This document shows positions 46,754 to 59,125 of a stretch of 64,000 bases of DNA, piece after piece (position 1 is the stretch's first letter; each line of letters starts with the position of its first letter). Source of the stretch: Carettochelys insculpta (Eukaryota > Chordata > Testudines > Carettochelyidae); contig NC_134138.1 in NCBI RefSeq assembly GCF_033958435.1, positions 264,221,798 to 264,285,797 of the forward strand, in the 5' to 3' direction. The notes beneath the pieces were generated by a model. It saw nothing but the letters and a program-made list of their open reading frames with translations. It searched no databases and was not told the DNA's origin. A program made the translations under genes and the position numbers.

Positions 46754-47128
46754 GGCTGGGTCTCCACTACAGCAATCATTCAAATATGATCTTCCCGAAG
46801 ATCTCTGCTGGAAGATCTTCTTTCAAAAGAGCGTGTCCTCACACAAAAAAGTGGATCAAAAGATCAATCTGCTTTTTTGATAGTGTGTCCACACAGCCCC
46901 CCACTCTTTTGAAAGAACCGGCCAGGAATAGAAAAATCCAGCTCCGTGAGGCCTGCTCTTTTGGAAAAGGTGCTCTTCCTGATCCAGGAGCAGAATATGG
47001 CATTTGGAATAAGAGCCACATTCTTTTGATTTCGGATCAAAAGAAAGCACTTTGTGTGTGGACGCACTGCATGTTCTTTCAATAAAGGGCCTGATTTTCT
47101 GAAAGAATTTACTAGTGTAGACATGGCC
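46754..47128. mobile_element. GTCTACAC-type MITE (about 375 bp)
   Basis: The left end GGCTGGGTCTCCACTACAG faces the right end CTAGTGTAGACATGGCC. Subterminal blocks GATCTTCTTTCAAAAGAGC and GTTCTTTCAATAAAG are inverted relatives. The flanks are TTT and TTC, so a 3-bp duplication would need one change. Minus-strand ORFs of up to 124 codons are not recognised as genes. Confidence 0.6.
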
Positions 47129-47469
47129 TTCTGGTGTGAGTACACCTACAAAATTCACAGCATGTATTTGAGTACTATCTGTGACAATTGCCCCTATGGC
47201 CATCATCCTTGCAAACAAAAATTCACTCATTCATAAACACTATTCATGAAAAGCAAAAGAAAATGCAACCAAAGTGAAAATGCAGTTATTACTGAAGCAA
47301 TGCTTACAATATTCATTGTATTTTCCCATAGCTAGAATGATAACCATTTGGGGGACCAAAAATGAATAAAAGTAAATAAATTATATTCAAGAGAACTACA
47401 GAAGTTCAAAGTGTAAACAAAATTAGTATTCTGCGTTTTCTCCCTTTATCTTTTGAATTGTCTTTCTTG

Positions 47470-48115
47470 AGACAGGACTACTCGGGGCTTTTTTTCTGGT
47501 AGAAAACAGTGGAACTGCATTCTGCCCCCTTTTTTCCCAGCTCCATTTTGAAAAGGTGCCACTGCCACCTCCCTGCCTGCCGAGGAAAGAGCAGGACTTG
47601 ATTTAATTGGTTTAACAGCCAGCGAGACCATTAAACCAACTAAATCGACTCCTGTTCTTTCAGTGCGCAGGTCAGGGAGCTGCTCCCAGAGCTGTAAGTG
47701 GGGGGAGCCACGCAGCCAGCAAAGCAGCAGGAGCACATGGAGCTCCTTTTGAAAGGGGGCATTTGGGGAGGGGTAAGCCTGGCAGTGGATTGGGGCCATG
47801 GGAGGGGGGCGGGGGGTTAAGTCTGGGGTGGGTTAGAGCTGCAGGTGGGACAGGGGTAGAGTTGAGCTGGAGCCATGCAGGGAGCTGAGGATTTGAGCTG
47901 GGGCCATGTGGTTGCACAGGGGGTTGAGCCAGGGGACCAGGGGGAGCGGGGCCTTGAGTCAGGGCCATGCGGCTGCGAGGCAGTGGGGGGGTTGAGCAGG
48001 ATGGGGTTGTTAAGTTGGGGCCCTAGAGGTGGGTTGACCAGGGGTGGGGATATAAGGGTGCAGTTTGTGGCTGCAGGCGGGGGGCGGGAATAAGCCTCGG
48101 GGGGTGGTTTGGAGC
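47470..48115. repeat. G-rich degenerate tandem tract
   Basis: About 47695-48115 is strongly G-rich on the plus strand with recurring GAGCTGGGGCCATG, GGGTTGAGC and runs of four to seven G. Left of it, CTTGATTTAATTGGTTTAAC (about 47598) faces TTAAACCAACTAAATCG (about 47632) as a short hairpin. The Pro-rich minus ORFs are compositional. G-quadruplex formation is plausible. Confidence 0.6.
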
Positions 48116-48837
48116 TTGTGTTCCATCACCTTTCGTGTGGGAAAAAAAAACACTGAGATTAATAATGCTGTGTTGTCTGTTACTGTTCTTATCCCTACCA
48201 AAAATAAAGACGAGACTTTTAATAGATGCTATAATCTGTGCATTTTGTATTGTAGTCAATCACTTTGTCCTCTTCAGTTTTTTGCAGACACATCCCTCTG
48301 CCTCAGCACTATTCAGATTATGGTTTTGAGAATGAGGGGGAATAAGATAAATTTTCATCATCCTTGTGAGAAGAGATGCAGTAAATCACCTAATCAGAAT
48401 TCAATCACAGGAGTGATTTCCATGGAGTTAGATGTACAGCCCTGATGCTATTACCCATGGTACCCAAATTTACAAGCTACATAGGGCTAGATGCTTAAAG
48501 GACCCTGGGTTACTGCTCTCACACACGGTGTGGTCCCTTTATCCTTAATGATCGACTCACCCTGTTTAATAAAACCCCATTTGTCAATTTTATTACATCT
48601 TGCAGTGTTAATGGATTAGTAGCCATTAATGCATTAATATTGATTCATGGCTCATTTTAAAATATTTATATGGTATGAAATGCTTAAGTGAAAGGCAGTA
48701 GTAGACAAAACTTCAAAGACTGAAGGGCCTAACTAATTTTTGTCATTTTAATTTAATTAAGACAGGTGGGGTATGATAAGGCTACAGTGCATAACAGCTG
48801 CAGCTTAGACAAGTCTATCCAGCAAAGAAAAATAAAT
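48116..48837. other. Intronic sequence, nothing recognised
   Basis: No recognised features. Confidence 0.4.
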
Positions 48838-49075
48838 ATAGGCTCATAGAAGCCTAGGGCTGGAAGAGCCCTCAGGAAGTCATAGAGTCCAGATCCCTGC
48901 CCAACCCAAAGCAGGACGAACCCTAACTAAATTATCCCAGCCAGGACTTTTTCAAGCCAGGACTTAAAAACCCAGAATGGAGATTCCACCACCTCTCTAG
49001 GTAACACATTCCAGTGCTTCACCACCCTCCTAGTGGAACAGTTTTTCCTAATATCCATACCACAGTAGTAACTGA
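48838..49075 (-). mobile_element. CR1 LINE 3' end
   Basis: On the plus strand it reads as the inverse of a CR1 tail: TAGAAGCCTAGGGCTGGAAG, CCCTGCCCAACCCAAAGCAG, then TCCACCACCTCTCTAGGTAA and CATTCCAGTGCTTCACCACC and TTTTTCCTAATATCC. The order is typical of the CR1 3' UTR and end of ORF2. Confidence 0.85.
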
Positions 49076-50954
49076 TTTACCACCTACCAACAGGTTTGTA
49101 TCAACAGCAAAATCATGCAAGTACATTGTTCAGAAGCCTACATTAACCAGCATGCATTGAAATAAAATCATTTAGCACTATTAGCCAAAGGCAGCTCAAA
49201 GAATTTAATATTAAAATAAAATTAACATACCACCAGATGAGTAAATATTAAGGGTAAGGACCAGTCTTGAGGTGTTGTTCAGATAGAATTGGGTAGAGGT
49301 TGCAAGAAGGTTCCCCACCAGGCCTCCAGTAATTGTGTTCAACAAAACGTGCATTCCCTCATGGTTTCTTGGGTGCTAGAAGCTGGCATTGTTCATTCTG
49401 TCTTAGTTATCCTCTTCTGTGATGACAGAACAGCTCAAAGAATCAGCTCTAGGGCTGCTCTACTCCCACCAGATCTATGGTCCTCATTTTAAACAAATGA
49501 AGAACTGTCCCATCACTGCACCAAATGGAAATCCTGCACTTGAGAACTACTGCAGTTAGAGTTTCATGGGTGCCAATCTGCATGGCCAAATGCCATGAGA
49601 AGCAGCCAGATAACCACAAAAGGACATCAAATCAAATGATGGGTGAAACAGCATCCCCCTCGCTAATAACTATACAAAAATGTGCTGCAAAATATGGAGT
49701 TAGCATAACTAAAAGATCAGAATAAGCTCCAGAAATTCCTTGAAAGATACTAGCAAACTTTTAACAATAAGCATGCCCTGGTACATGAAACCTGGGCATG
49801 CACTACAGGATAGGACCATAGGCTGGGATAGTGGAGTCCTGGGCAAAATTTTATTTTCTCAGACCTGGATAAGCTCAAGGTTTCTAATGATTTTGCAGTT
49901 ACTCCAGAAAACAGAGGTAACAGAATGAGCTACAAGGCAATGAGTGCATTAATTGGGGTAGTCAGATAATTTTTGGTAGGAAAAATAACTTAATTCTAGC
50001 TACTTTATTGTGAAAAGAAACATCGTGACACTTCTGGTAGCTTTAATCATAATTAGCCTGGCAGCTAAATGACAAGCAATTTCCTGGGAGAGGAGACGGT
50101 CTTTATAAGGCCATTATAAAGGAATAAGACAATAGATACACCAAGGAATCATAAGGTTGTGTTGGTATTTATACTGCTCCCAAGATTTTGCTCAGGACCC
50201 CGAAGCCCAACTCTGAAATCAATGACAAAACTCCCTATAGACTGCCCTAATACAGAATCAAACCCTTCCTGCATAGCACAGTGAAGTCTATGGCTCTGTA
50301 TGAGCTGTAGTTCAGCTGAATTCATACCACCAGATCCATGTCACAGTAAACCCAGGAAGAGCTGCAGAGAAGAGCTCTCTGTGAAAAAGTCAGACTGGCC
50401 ATATCTTCAAGATAAAAGGATGGCATTGAACCTTATCCATGATCCCATCCATGCATACTTTCCCAAGCCATTGGAACTACTGTCAGATTAGTTACCGCAA
50501 ACTAACTGCTAGGACCATGGCTGAAACATTGAGACTCTTCCAATATGCATTGCAAAGCTTGTGGCAATTGTCATAACCACTCTAAACAGCAGCCATCTGA
50601 GGTACTAACTTTTGAGTATGGAACAAGTTCCACCTGGAGCATTTCCACAAGAGTTTTTGGCCAAGAGGATGTTGATGAATCTGTAAAAAAGATGCCTGAA
50701 ATAGTTGGGTTACGTGAAAGGAATACCCTATGTCCTTCACTTTTCCTTGCACATTACCCCATTGCAGCTGTTTCTGCAATTTTCATCTCCTCTACAGACA
50801 TGCAGATAAGGAGCAGACACAGCAATTTAGTCAGTGCTGTATTTAATTATTTAACATTATTCCATAACCACAAATGTACAGCCAAAGATACCACATTCCC
50901 TGTCTCACAAGATGCTTTTTTCAAGGTGAGAGAAGAGTAGGTTTCAGTGTCATC
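49076..50954. other. Intronic sequence, nothing recognised
   Basis: A 1.9-kb stretch without recognised repeats or exons; ORFs are short and featureless. Confidence 0.4.
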
Positions 50955-50962
50955 AGCAAAAC

Positions 50963-51121
50963 CAGTGGTTTTTTTGTGCTGGTACTTTCTGGTACTGAGT
51001 ACAGGCACCTCAGCTGCCCTAACCATGGGACTGGCTGGGGGGTGGGGACGCTGGGAGCTGGCTAAGTACTGGCTTCTCTTCTCTCCTTTTTTTGTTTTTC
51101 TTAAATACAAAAAAGGCACTG
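50963..51121 (+). mobile_element. Short hAT MITE with perfect 8-bp target duplication (159 bp)
   Basis: Ends CAGTGGTTTTTTTGTGC and ACAAAAAAGGCACTG are inverted repeats. Both flanks are AGCAAAAC (50955-50962 and 51122-51129), an exact octamer duplication diagnostic of hAT insertion. The interior has GGTACTTTCTGGTACTGAGT and a GC-rich middle. A decayed relative in the opposite direction is at 19284-19418. Confidence 0.88.
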
Positions 51122-51129
51122 AGCAAAAC

Positions 51130-53084
51130 TATAATAAAATGTCAAATTTTGCTGGGAATATATGATTCAAAGAGAGCATATACTTATTAAAAAGAATGGG
51201 ATCCAAGATGAAATCATATTGCCTTAAAGCTTACATACACAATTTGGTTTAAAACACCAAACTGTATTTGTATTCTAAGGTGTGCAGCCACCTTTATTGT
51301 TATAGTTGTGCGACACACGCTCTTCTCTGTACTGCCTCAGGGATTTGGAGTTCAAGGCAATTTTCTTTGTGCTGAACCGTAATTCCTGGCTGTTGTAAAA
51401 TTAGGAGAAATAAGATCTCTAATGCCTGAGCCAAGCATCTACATGAAAATATATTCAAGACTGTGACTTTCTAAACATTAGAAATTGCATTTTAAATATG
51501 GATGTGATTAAAATGAATTTATTGGAACTCTGACATTTTATTTTCCATGCCTCTTTGAATACTTAATTCCTTTTTCTATGAAGGTATATGTAAAATATAT
51601 GATCCTGCAAAATGATCCATCTCAGCAGTTCCATCATAATTAAACAGACTCACATACTGGCAAAAGTAATGACAACAATCTGCTCAAATACACAACTAGT
51701 CCATCCTTCACCCCAAATCACAAATCTCCAGCAAATTATCCATTACAACAGATACTCCAAAGCACCATATGAACAATCTGAAATTCCAGCATGTTTGCAA
51801 CAGATGAGTGCTAATGCATATGTTCTCTAAAATGCTTGCACATTTGAAGATATCTATATTACATAAAAAACCTGGTACTTAAAAAATCTTATGGTTGTAA
51901 AGCCAAAGACTATAACATTTGAAAGTGCCAGAATTAAGCTTGCCCATTAAACACATGGGCATATGCATTAAGATGCGAGATTATATTTTTAATTACATAC
52001 CCTTTTTCCACCATAGGGCCCCAGATCTTGCTCAGTCCACAGGGTGGATGAAGTTCACTGAATGAGCTCCTATTTAATAGTTAATTTTATTTCCTTTATG
52101 TCCCCCTGCCATGTTTACTGCACGCCATTCAAATCCTCTTCTGAAAACAGAATTACTAATTTTTTCATGGATTTTTTGACTGCTCCTCAGGCTAACCTCT
52201 GAATGATTCACAATGTTAAGAAGTTTCACTTCACAACACCATTGTGAGACAATTTGGCATTGTGTCCATTTTCAAAGTAGTGAGTGCAGGCACAGAAACA
52301 TTAATGCCAAATTTGGGATGTCCAGTTTAAGATGCCAGCACCTGATTTTTCACAAACTATAGCAATTTGTAGAAATTGCTGTGCATAGCACACACCTCCC
52401 ATTGAGGTCAGCTGTGGTTATTTACAGAAGTGCTGGTCACAAACTAGACCAACCTGAGCACTTGGAAAATGGGGAACTCTGCTGGTGACCAGAGAGCTGT
52501 TAGTGAAAATTTGGTTTAAAACAATAGCCAAACATCACAAAAGAACTCTGCAGCAGAGGCAGCCAGAAAAGATAGAATGCACTTCTTCAGCACGGTCTTC
52601 CACTCATCCTTAGCATGAGATCCTCCCTTCTCTTTCTGAATCTGAAGCCTCATTCACTCTACATCTTCCATCTTCTGCAAAGACTGAAGACAACAGTGTC
52701 ATTCACTACGAAACCCAGTTATGTCCCAAATCGCTATTTTTGAACTGTGCACTGAATGAGAGCAGAGTGCTCTGGAACAAGAAACACATGATCCTGAAAT
52801 GAAAGACTATCATCAGGCATACTTACATGTTAGTTGAATTAATGTTAGATGGGCAGTTTTAATTCTGGCACTTCTTAACTCTTGAGTTTTCACCTTTTCA
52901 GTACTAACATTCTTGTAAAGGAGCATTTGTTTATAACTTCCAAGATTAAAAAGAAAAAAAATGGAAAAAAGAGGAATATCGTTGTCTGGAAGTTCATTGT
53001 TTCCGTACAGTTCATTGGTAGGTTTGCAACAACAGACATACGGTGCAAGCCTTTGCCCTTGAAGAAAAGGAAGTGATAGCAGTA
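51130..53084. other. Intronic sequence, nothing recognised
   Basis: A 2-kb AT-rich stretch without recognised features. Confidence 0.4.
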
Positions 53085-53430
53085 GGAATTATAGAATACT
53101 AGAACTGGAAGGGACCATCAAGTCCAGTTCCCTGCCCTCATGGCAAGACCAAGCACCATCTATATCATGCCTCTTAGATATTTATCTAACCTGTTCTTAA
53201 ATACCTCCAAATGATGGAGCTTCTACAATCACACTAGGCAATTTAACCACCCTGACAGTTAGGCATTTTTTCCTAATGTACAATCTAAACCTTCCCTGCT
53301 GTAATTTAAGCTCATTGCTCCTTGTCTTATTTTCAGAAGCAAAGGAGAATAATTTCTCTCTCGCCTCTTGCAACATCCTTTTAGGCAATATGAGAGCTGC
53401 TATCAAGTCCCTTTTCAGCCATCTTTAAAA
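53085..53430 (-). mobile_element. CR1 LINE 3' region
   Basis: The plus strand shows the inverse of CR1: ATAGAATACTAGAACTGGAA, GGGACCATCAAGTCCAGTTC, ATTTATCTAACCTGTTCTTA, GGAGCTTCTACAATCAC, and TTAAGCTCATTGCTCCTTG. On the minus strand a 69-codon ORF (53406-53197) is a broken part of the element. Confidence 0.85.
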
Positions 53431-53999
53431 ACTGTCATCTTGTAAGCTAGAGGGAGTGGAGAGACATTTTACAGGTGGGTTTCATAGGTATTTACTAATT
53501 GCAGAGGAATGTGGAGTCTCAGGAACCTCAGCTTTTGTTCCAAGACTTGTACCCTTCCGTTCCTGCCTGTCCCGAGTTCAACACCTTCTGTCTGTAGCCC
53601 CTCCAGCCTGTCTTTGTTATCTATTTATCTGTTATCTATCTACCCAAGCACACTAGTAGCTCAGTGCTCATGATGTTTAATATATTTCTCACAATGCCCT
53701 GTGACATAGGTATGACCCCTGTTTTACTAATGCAGAACCTCTCTACCCATCAAGCTGCAGCTGTAATTCCCAACTGGAGGAAATTCCTACCATATCTCCG
53801 ATGTGAGTGTGCTAAAAACAGAGGGCAGCTATGTAGTGTAAGTGGCAGAAGAGGCTAGTTGTGCTGAAGGTGTGCCTAGCTGTACTCAGGGCAGGTAACT
53901 GTTCCTGCCACTCACTCCACTGTGATCACTCTCTATTTGTAGTGCAGTAGCTCAATCAGAGCTAGTGCGAATATGCGCCCTTAAGCTGGGAGTTATCCC
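53431..53999. other. Intronic sequence with a possible MIR/L2 relic
   Basis: CCTGTGACATAGGTATGACC and CCTGTTTTACTAATGCAGAA (53697-53744) resemble the inverse of the MIR/L2 block ending in CCCATTTTACAGATG. Nothing else was recognised. Confidence 0.35.
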
Positions 54000-54112
54000 C
54001 CCGGCTCAAAGTGACTGGCCCAAGGCCACTGAGAAAGCCTGAGGCAGAACAGAGAATTAAACCCTGGGTTTCAGTGTCCCAGGCTAGAAAGCTAAACACT
54101 GGACAATCCTTC
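54000..54112 (-). mobile_element. MIR-like tRNA-derived SINE
   Basis: The minus strand reads CAGTGTTTAGCTTTCTAGCC (A-box region), CCCAGGGTTTAATTCTCTG (B-box region), then TCTGCCTCAGGCTTTCTCAG and GTGGCCTTGGGCCAGTCACT. This is the order of a MIR-type SINE. The 3' portion is eroded. Confidence 0.6.
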
Positions 54113-55060
54113 CCCCTGCCAAGCTCAGCTCTTCATCCCAATCACCCATCCATACGTGTCAGGAGCTTTTCACGGTCCACCTCACCCTCCCTCGGCCCTC
54201 CTTTGGCTCCTTATTCCATTCCCCCCACACAGCTTGGCATCCCAGGTCCCCACCACCACTCTTCCTCAGTTTCTCCTCCCAGTTTCCCCTTTAGGCCATA
54301 TCCCAGTCTCCCAACCTTGCCCCTTCCTCAGCTCTTCACCGCGGTATTCCAACCAGGTTCGTTCCCCGTGCTTTCTGGATGCCAGCAGGGGGCATACTGA
54401 GATACTGGAAAACACTTGAGACACTGGAGACGCACTGTCCCTGCTCCCATTTTCTGTGCCTTGTGCCACAGTGGCAACAACTGCCAGGGAAGTACTGCTC
54501 AGCCCCAGCAGCTGTGGGGTGGAGCACGCTCAGTGACTTTGTGAGATGGCACATGCACTGTGCAGTGACCTGTAGAAGTTGTGAGGTGATGGACCATGAT
54601 CAGTGCAGATGGACTCTACACAGAATTCAGGGGCCAAACAAGAAAAAAAAGTCTCTGATGCACAGATTCAGCTGGAGATTTTTCAGAGAGTTTTAACTTC
54701 ACCGATGATTTCTCAAAGGAATGGCAAGAGGCACATCCCTGACACTGAGGACAGACTGCCCTTTCCATTGATGAATTTCAAATCACTGTTCCAAACTACA
54801 GAGATGACAGAGCTTTTAAAATAGTGGTTGTAAGCATTTTTTTCAAATGGAAAAAACAACAGATTTTCCCCCTAATCCTACTCTGACAAATGGCTGCATG
54901 GTTTCAACTGAAATGTCCGAAATCAGCTGAGGTAGACACCCACCATGGAAAATTTCAGCCCAAATGACTGAATTGTAGCAAAATTATAAGCTACTGAAAA
55001 CATGTCTTATAATAAAAAGTGTTTGGGTACTTTTAATTGAAGGCATTGATACCTTGGCCA
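54113..55060. other. Intronic sequence, nothing recognised
   Basis: Pyrimidine-rich at 54180-54330, giving Pro/Ser ORFs; otherwise no recognised features. Confidence 0.4.
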
Positions 55061-55068
55061 CCTATAAT

Positions 55069-55744
55069 TAGGGACCTACCAAATTCACCATCAATTTTGG
55101 TCAAATTCATGGTCCTAGGATTTTAAAAATAATAAATTTCATTATTTCAACTATATAAATCTGAACTGTCATGGCATTGTAATGGTAACACAAAGGAGTT
55201 AGGTAGGGCTGGGTTGCAAGGTTATTGTAGGCGAATTGTGGTACTTGCTACCCATTCTTCTGTGCAGCTAGTGGAGATAGCAATTCCTTCAGAGCTGGGG
55301 AGCCATGGCTGCTAGTGGGGATCCCAGCTACCGAGGCAAAAATACTGTCTGTAGAGCTGGGCCCTCATTCAACAGCTGCCACTATCAGGCTGTTCAGCTT
55401 TGAAAGCAGCAGTGCAGAAGGAAGGGTGGCATGGTGTTGTATTGCCATCTTTACTTCTGAACTACTGCTGGTCGTGCTGCCTTCAGAGCTGGGTGCCTGG
55501 CCAACAGCTGCCTCTCTCCAGCTGCTCAACTCTGAAGGCAACATAGAGGTAATAGCGGCAACACTGCAACCTCCCTAATATAAGCTTGCAACTTCCTGAA
55601 ACTGCCTTTTGTGGGAGGACACCCAATTTGAGAAACATTGATCTTCCCTGGAAATCAGCATTGTATAAGGTAAAAGCACACAAAAGACCAGATGTCAGAA
55701 TCCATGGCATATTTTTTCATGGCTGTGAATTTAGAAGGGCCCTA
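55069..55744. mobile_element. hAT-like non-autonomous transposon (676 bp)
   Basis: Ends TAGGGACCTACCAAATTCAC and GTGAATTTAGAAGGGCCCTA are inverted repeats. The flanking octamers CCTATAAT (55061-55068) and CCTGTAAT (55745-55752) agree at seven of eight bases. The interior carries a repeated GAGCTGGG..CCAACAGCTGCC motif (about 55355-55385 and 55478-55510) but no transposase. Confidence 0.8.
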
Positions 55745-55752
55745 CCTGTAAT

Positions 55753-58186
55753 ATGTATAAATAGCTTTGCTTGGGGAGTAAATTTTCCTCAGTATTATTA
55801 GGGGAAATAAAATTGCCTTCAAGAAAAATGAGTTTTCTCGTCAAGAACTACTCACATGTTTAAACAAATGTTCAGCTGGAGAATAGCTAAATTATGCAAA
55901 CTTACATGTTATAGTATACAGTCTCCTGCCTACTTTACTAGTACCATGGTAATTTGCTTTTGTACAAGCTACATTTTTAAAATCGTCTTCCAATCACTTG
56001 ATTTGCTAGGTGTTAGAATCAGAAAAACAGCACGTTAGGGAAATGTTAGCTTCCCCATGAGTAGTAAAAACTTAACCCAGCCTTTGTGCTAGTATGGGTG
56101 ACACCACAGTGCTTGTACATTTGCCTTTTGGACACCACCCTCTGGTAAGTTCTGGTTATACATGATGCTGATAGGCCCTGTGTGCCAGGAATTTAGGGAG
56201 GGAGAAAGTCACCATCAAAGCTCTGATGTTCAGCCATTGGCTAGATCTGAATATTTACAGAGTACACCTAAAAATATGTGCATGCAAAAGTTCAAAAGAT
56301 GTGCCCCCTGCATGGCTGTCAGGACTGTGCTCATGCAAAATGCTGTACATCCAGATCCCTAGAGCCTTGAATGTCCATGGGTAGCCACTTCACATCCATG
56401 TCCTTAGACCATTTTTGTGGATCACAGATCAGCTGTGGATATAAATGTTTTATTTGTGCAGGGTTCTATGGATCCCTGACTCACGTACCTGGCTTTGAAA
56501 ATCCTGAGCCTAAATCTTTAGATATGGTTGGCTGATCTGTATATAGACTACTCCAAAATGAGCACCATGGCTGACTGGAACCCTTGCCCACTCCACCAAC
56601 TATTCTTTTGGGGCCAGGCTATAACAAAGAGTTGCATATTCCTGAGACACAGTCTAATATTAGGCTAAAGAGTTAGTGTGAGTATAAATGTTCCTTCTCC
56701 TAGATAATCAGAACACTAAAAAAATGCCAGGCAATCAGGTTGTACATGCACACGGATCCTACTGCTTGGCTGAATTTAGTGAAAATTACTACTTACACCT
56801 CCTAGGATTAGATCTTAACAAGCCATTTCACTTTAGGAAGTCAGTACAAGTGAAAAGATTTCCTTGTTGCTGCCTCAGTGATGACTGTAATGAACCTTTC
56901 ATACCTTTCCAAATGACTACTATAAGGGATATATTCTGCAGCCGTCTCTCTGAATAACTCTCCTTGGAGATCACTGAAAGTTATTCCACAGTAATGAATG
57001 CAATCCAGACTATTTATCAGTATGGACTGATGATGTCTATGCACACATGTAAGTAAACACACACAGGACTTGTCTAGGCAACAGTGATACGACGTAAGAT
57101 GCAGTGTAAACCTACTGTGCTCTAGGCATGCGGACACAAACTGTCCATCTGGACACTGCTCTGCACACATCATGTTTTGTTGACCTGCAAGACTTCTTGC
57201 ATCCTTACCTAAGTACTTTCTAAGTAACACTATTTACTTTCATGGGAGGATGGCTACAAGGTTAAACACTTTTTTTTCCCTACCAATATCCTCCATCACA
57301 CAAAATAAAGGTGAGCTACTCTCCCTGCTCAGATGATCAAAAGCTGACTAGACAAATGACAAATGAAATATTTCTGTAATAAATAAGTCAAATTCTTTGG
57401 CTTCAGCATTTCATTTGAAGAGAGACAAGTAATTTTTCCTCCTAACTAAATATCTAGCTGCATTTGAATTGCCACGCTTAAACAGCACTAGTGAGCATAG
57501 GATGCAGCATATGCATTGAGAATAGCACAAAGAGCTATGCAGATGGCATTAATCTAATTGTTCTTAAAATACAATTACAGTGTCACAGAAATTGTCCTTA
57601 AAACACATTTAACACTAAATAAGATTTCTGATAAATGGTAGCTGATCACAAATTACAGTTTGAAATGTTTGGCACACTTTAACTGTCATATAAATGAAAA
57701 TTGCACACTCTCTTTGAATCAAGTTTTCCTAATTAGATGCAAAACCTATCTCAGTTCTTGTCAGTGTAAATTAAGGCTATTTCAACTGTAGAATACAATA
57801 TACAGTGTGTGCTTACTATTATTATTTTATTATTTTGTCAAATAGAGGGAGTAGATATGACACTATACTGGTAATGGGATATGGAGAATTTCAATTGTTC
57901 ATCACCGATTTGAATATCAGCTATGGCCTCCAACCTGTAAGCTCCTCCGCACTTCATTATGCGTGAAGCCATGCATGCTTAAGGAGCCCCTCTGATGTTA
58001 ATGGGGTCTCTGCAGATGAATACATCCTGGAACAATATTGACTGGCCACTAGATTTTCAAACCTGCATGCAGAAGTGTGTGTGTGCATATACACACATGT
58101 ACTGAGCACAATGCATCACAGTGTGTTGCGTGCATACACTTACAATCTGGCTCTGAATGCTGTTACCAGCCAATGACTACCCAGTA
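55753..58186. other. Intronic sequence, nothing recognised
   Basis: A 2.4-kb stretch without recognised repeats or exons. A GTGTGTGTGC/ACACACATG dinucleotide patch lies near 58075-58100. Confidence 0.4.
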
Positions 58187-58194
58187 GCCTATGG

Positions 58195-58988
58195 CAGTGT
58201 TTCCCAAACTAATGTGGCCACTTTTGGGCTTGGAATACATTGACAGAACACATACATGCTGGTCTGGGGGGAAACAGCCAAGGGGCAGGGGGAGACGGGA
58301 TTTCATACCGAAAAATTGCCAGACATAATGCTCAAAAGATTGTTTAAGAGTTGGATTTTTTTAGATGTCTTTTATTTTAAAAAGAATTAAAATTACAGGA
58401 GAAAATCTGAATTAATACCTAATGCCCTTCTGATAGGAGGATGGTTTGCAACCCTATAATTAAGTATAAACATTAAAAATTAAGTACAAACCCAAATCAA
58501 AACATCAATATAACAGCTGAAAGAAGAATGGCTAGTGTAGTTCTTGTGTACAAAACTAGAAAGGACCATATTTTTCAAGAAAGGACTGTCCTTCTTAAAG
58601 CTTAAAAATATTTTTTGGAAAAAGAAACACAAAACAATTAGGTATGGAAAAAATATTTTTAAATTCTGTGTTTCATAAATGTGTTATTTTTTTACAGAAA
58701 ACTACTGGAATATAAAAATAACATTTGACAGTTTTTAATGGTAAGTATTTTTTCCATATCTGGGTCTGCGTGACCTGCATAATAACTATACTATAAAGAA
58801 AGTGTTAAAATATTAATATACCTACAATCTAAATACTATTCAAATACCTTAGTATTTTCAATATGCCCATAATTTTTTCTTTAATAATTTAGAAGGAAAA
58901 ATATCGTTAGCATTGAAATTTTTTACAGAACACCTATTCACATCACGCGAACACCATTGTTCCACAGAACACAGTTTGGGAAATGCTG
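58195..58988. mobile_element. hAT-like non-autonomous transposon (794 bp)
   Basis: Ends CAGTGTTTCCCAAACTAATG and AGTTTGGGAAATGCTG are inverted repeats. The flanking octamers GCCTATGG (58187-58194) and GCCTATAT (58989-58996) share the first six bases. The interior is AT-rich with no transposase ORF. Confidence 0.8.
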
Positions 58989-59019
58989 GCCTATATGAAC
59001 TAATTTTGATTGTGTCAAG

Positions 59020-59125
59020 TATCAGAGGGGTAGCCGACTTAGTCTGTATCTTCAGAAACAACAAGAAGTCCTGTGGCATCTTCTAGACTAACAGATATTT
59101 TGGAGCATAAGCTTTTGTGGGCAAG
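59020..59125 (-). mobile_element. Retroposon tail module, minus orientation
   Basis: The plus strand has AGGGGTAGCCGACTTAGTCT, GAAGTCCTGTGGCATCTTCT and GGAGCATAAGCTTTTGTGGG, the inverse of the module at 18210-18330. Confidence 0.75.

Noticed and set aside
46690..47236. ORFs of 93-131 codons on both strands
   Set aside because: They lie in a GTCTACAC-type MITE, overlap each other, and have no recognisable protein features.
47446..48093. Pro-rich minus ORFs and Gly-rich plus ORF
   Set aside because: They are by-products of the G-rich tract.
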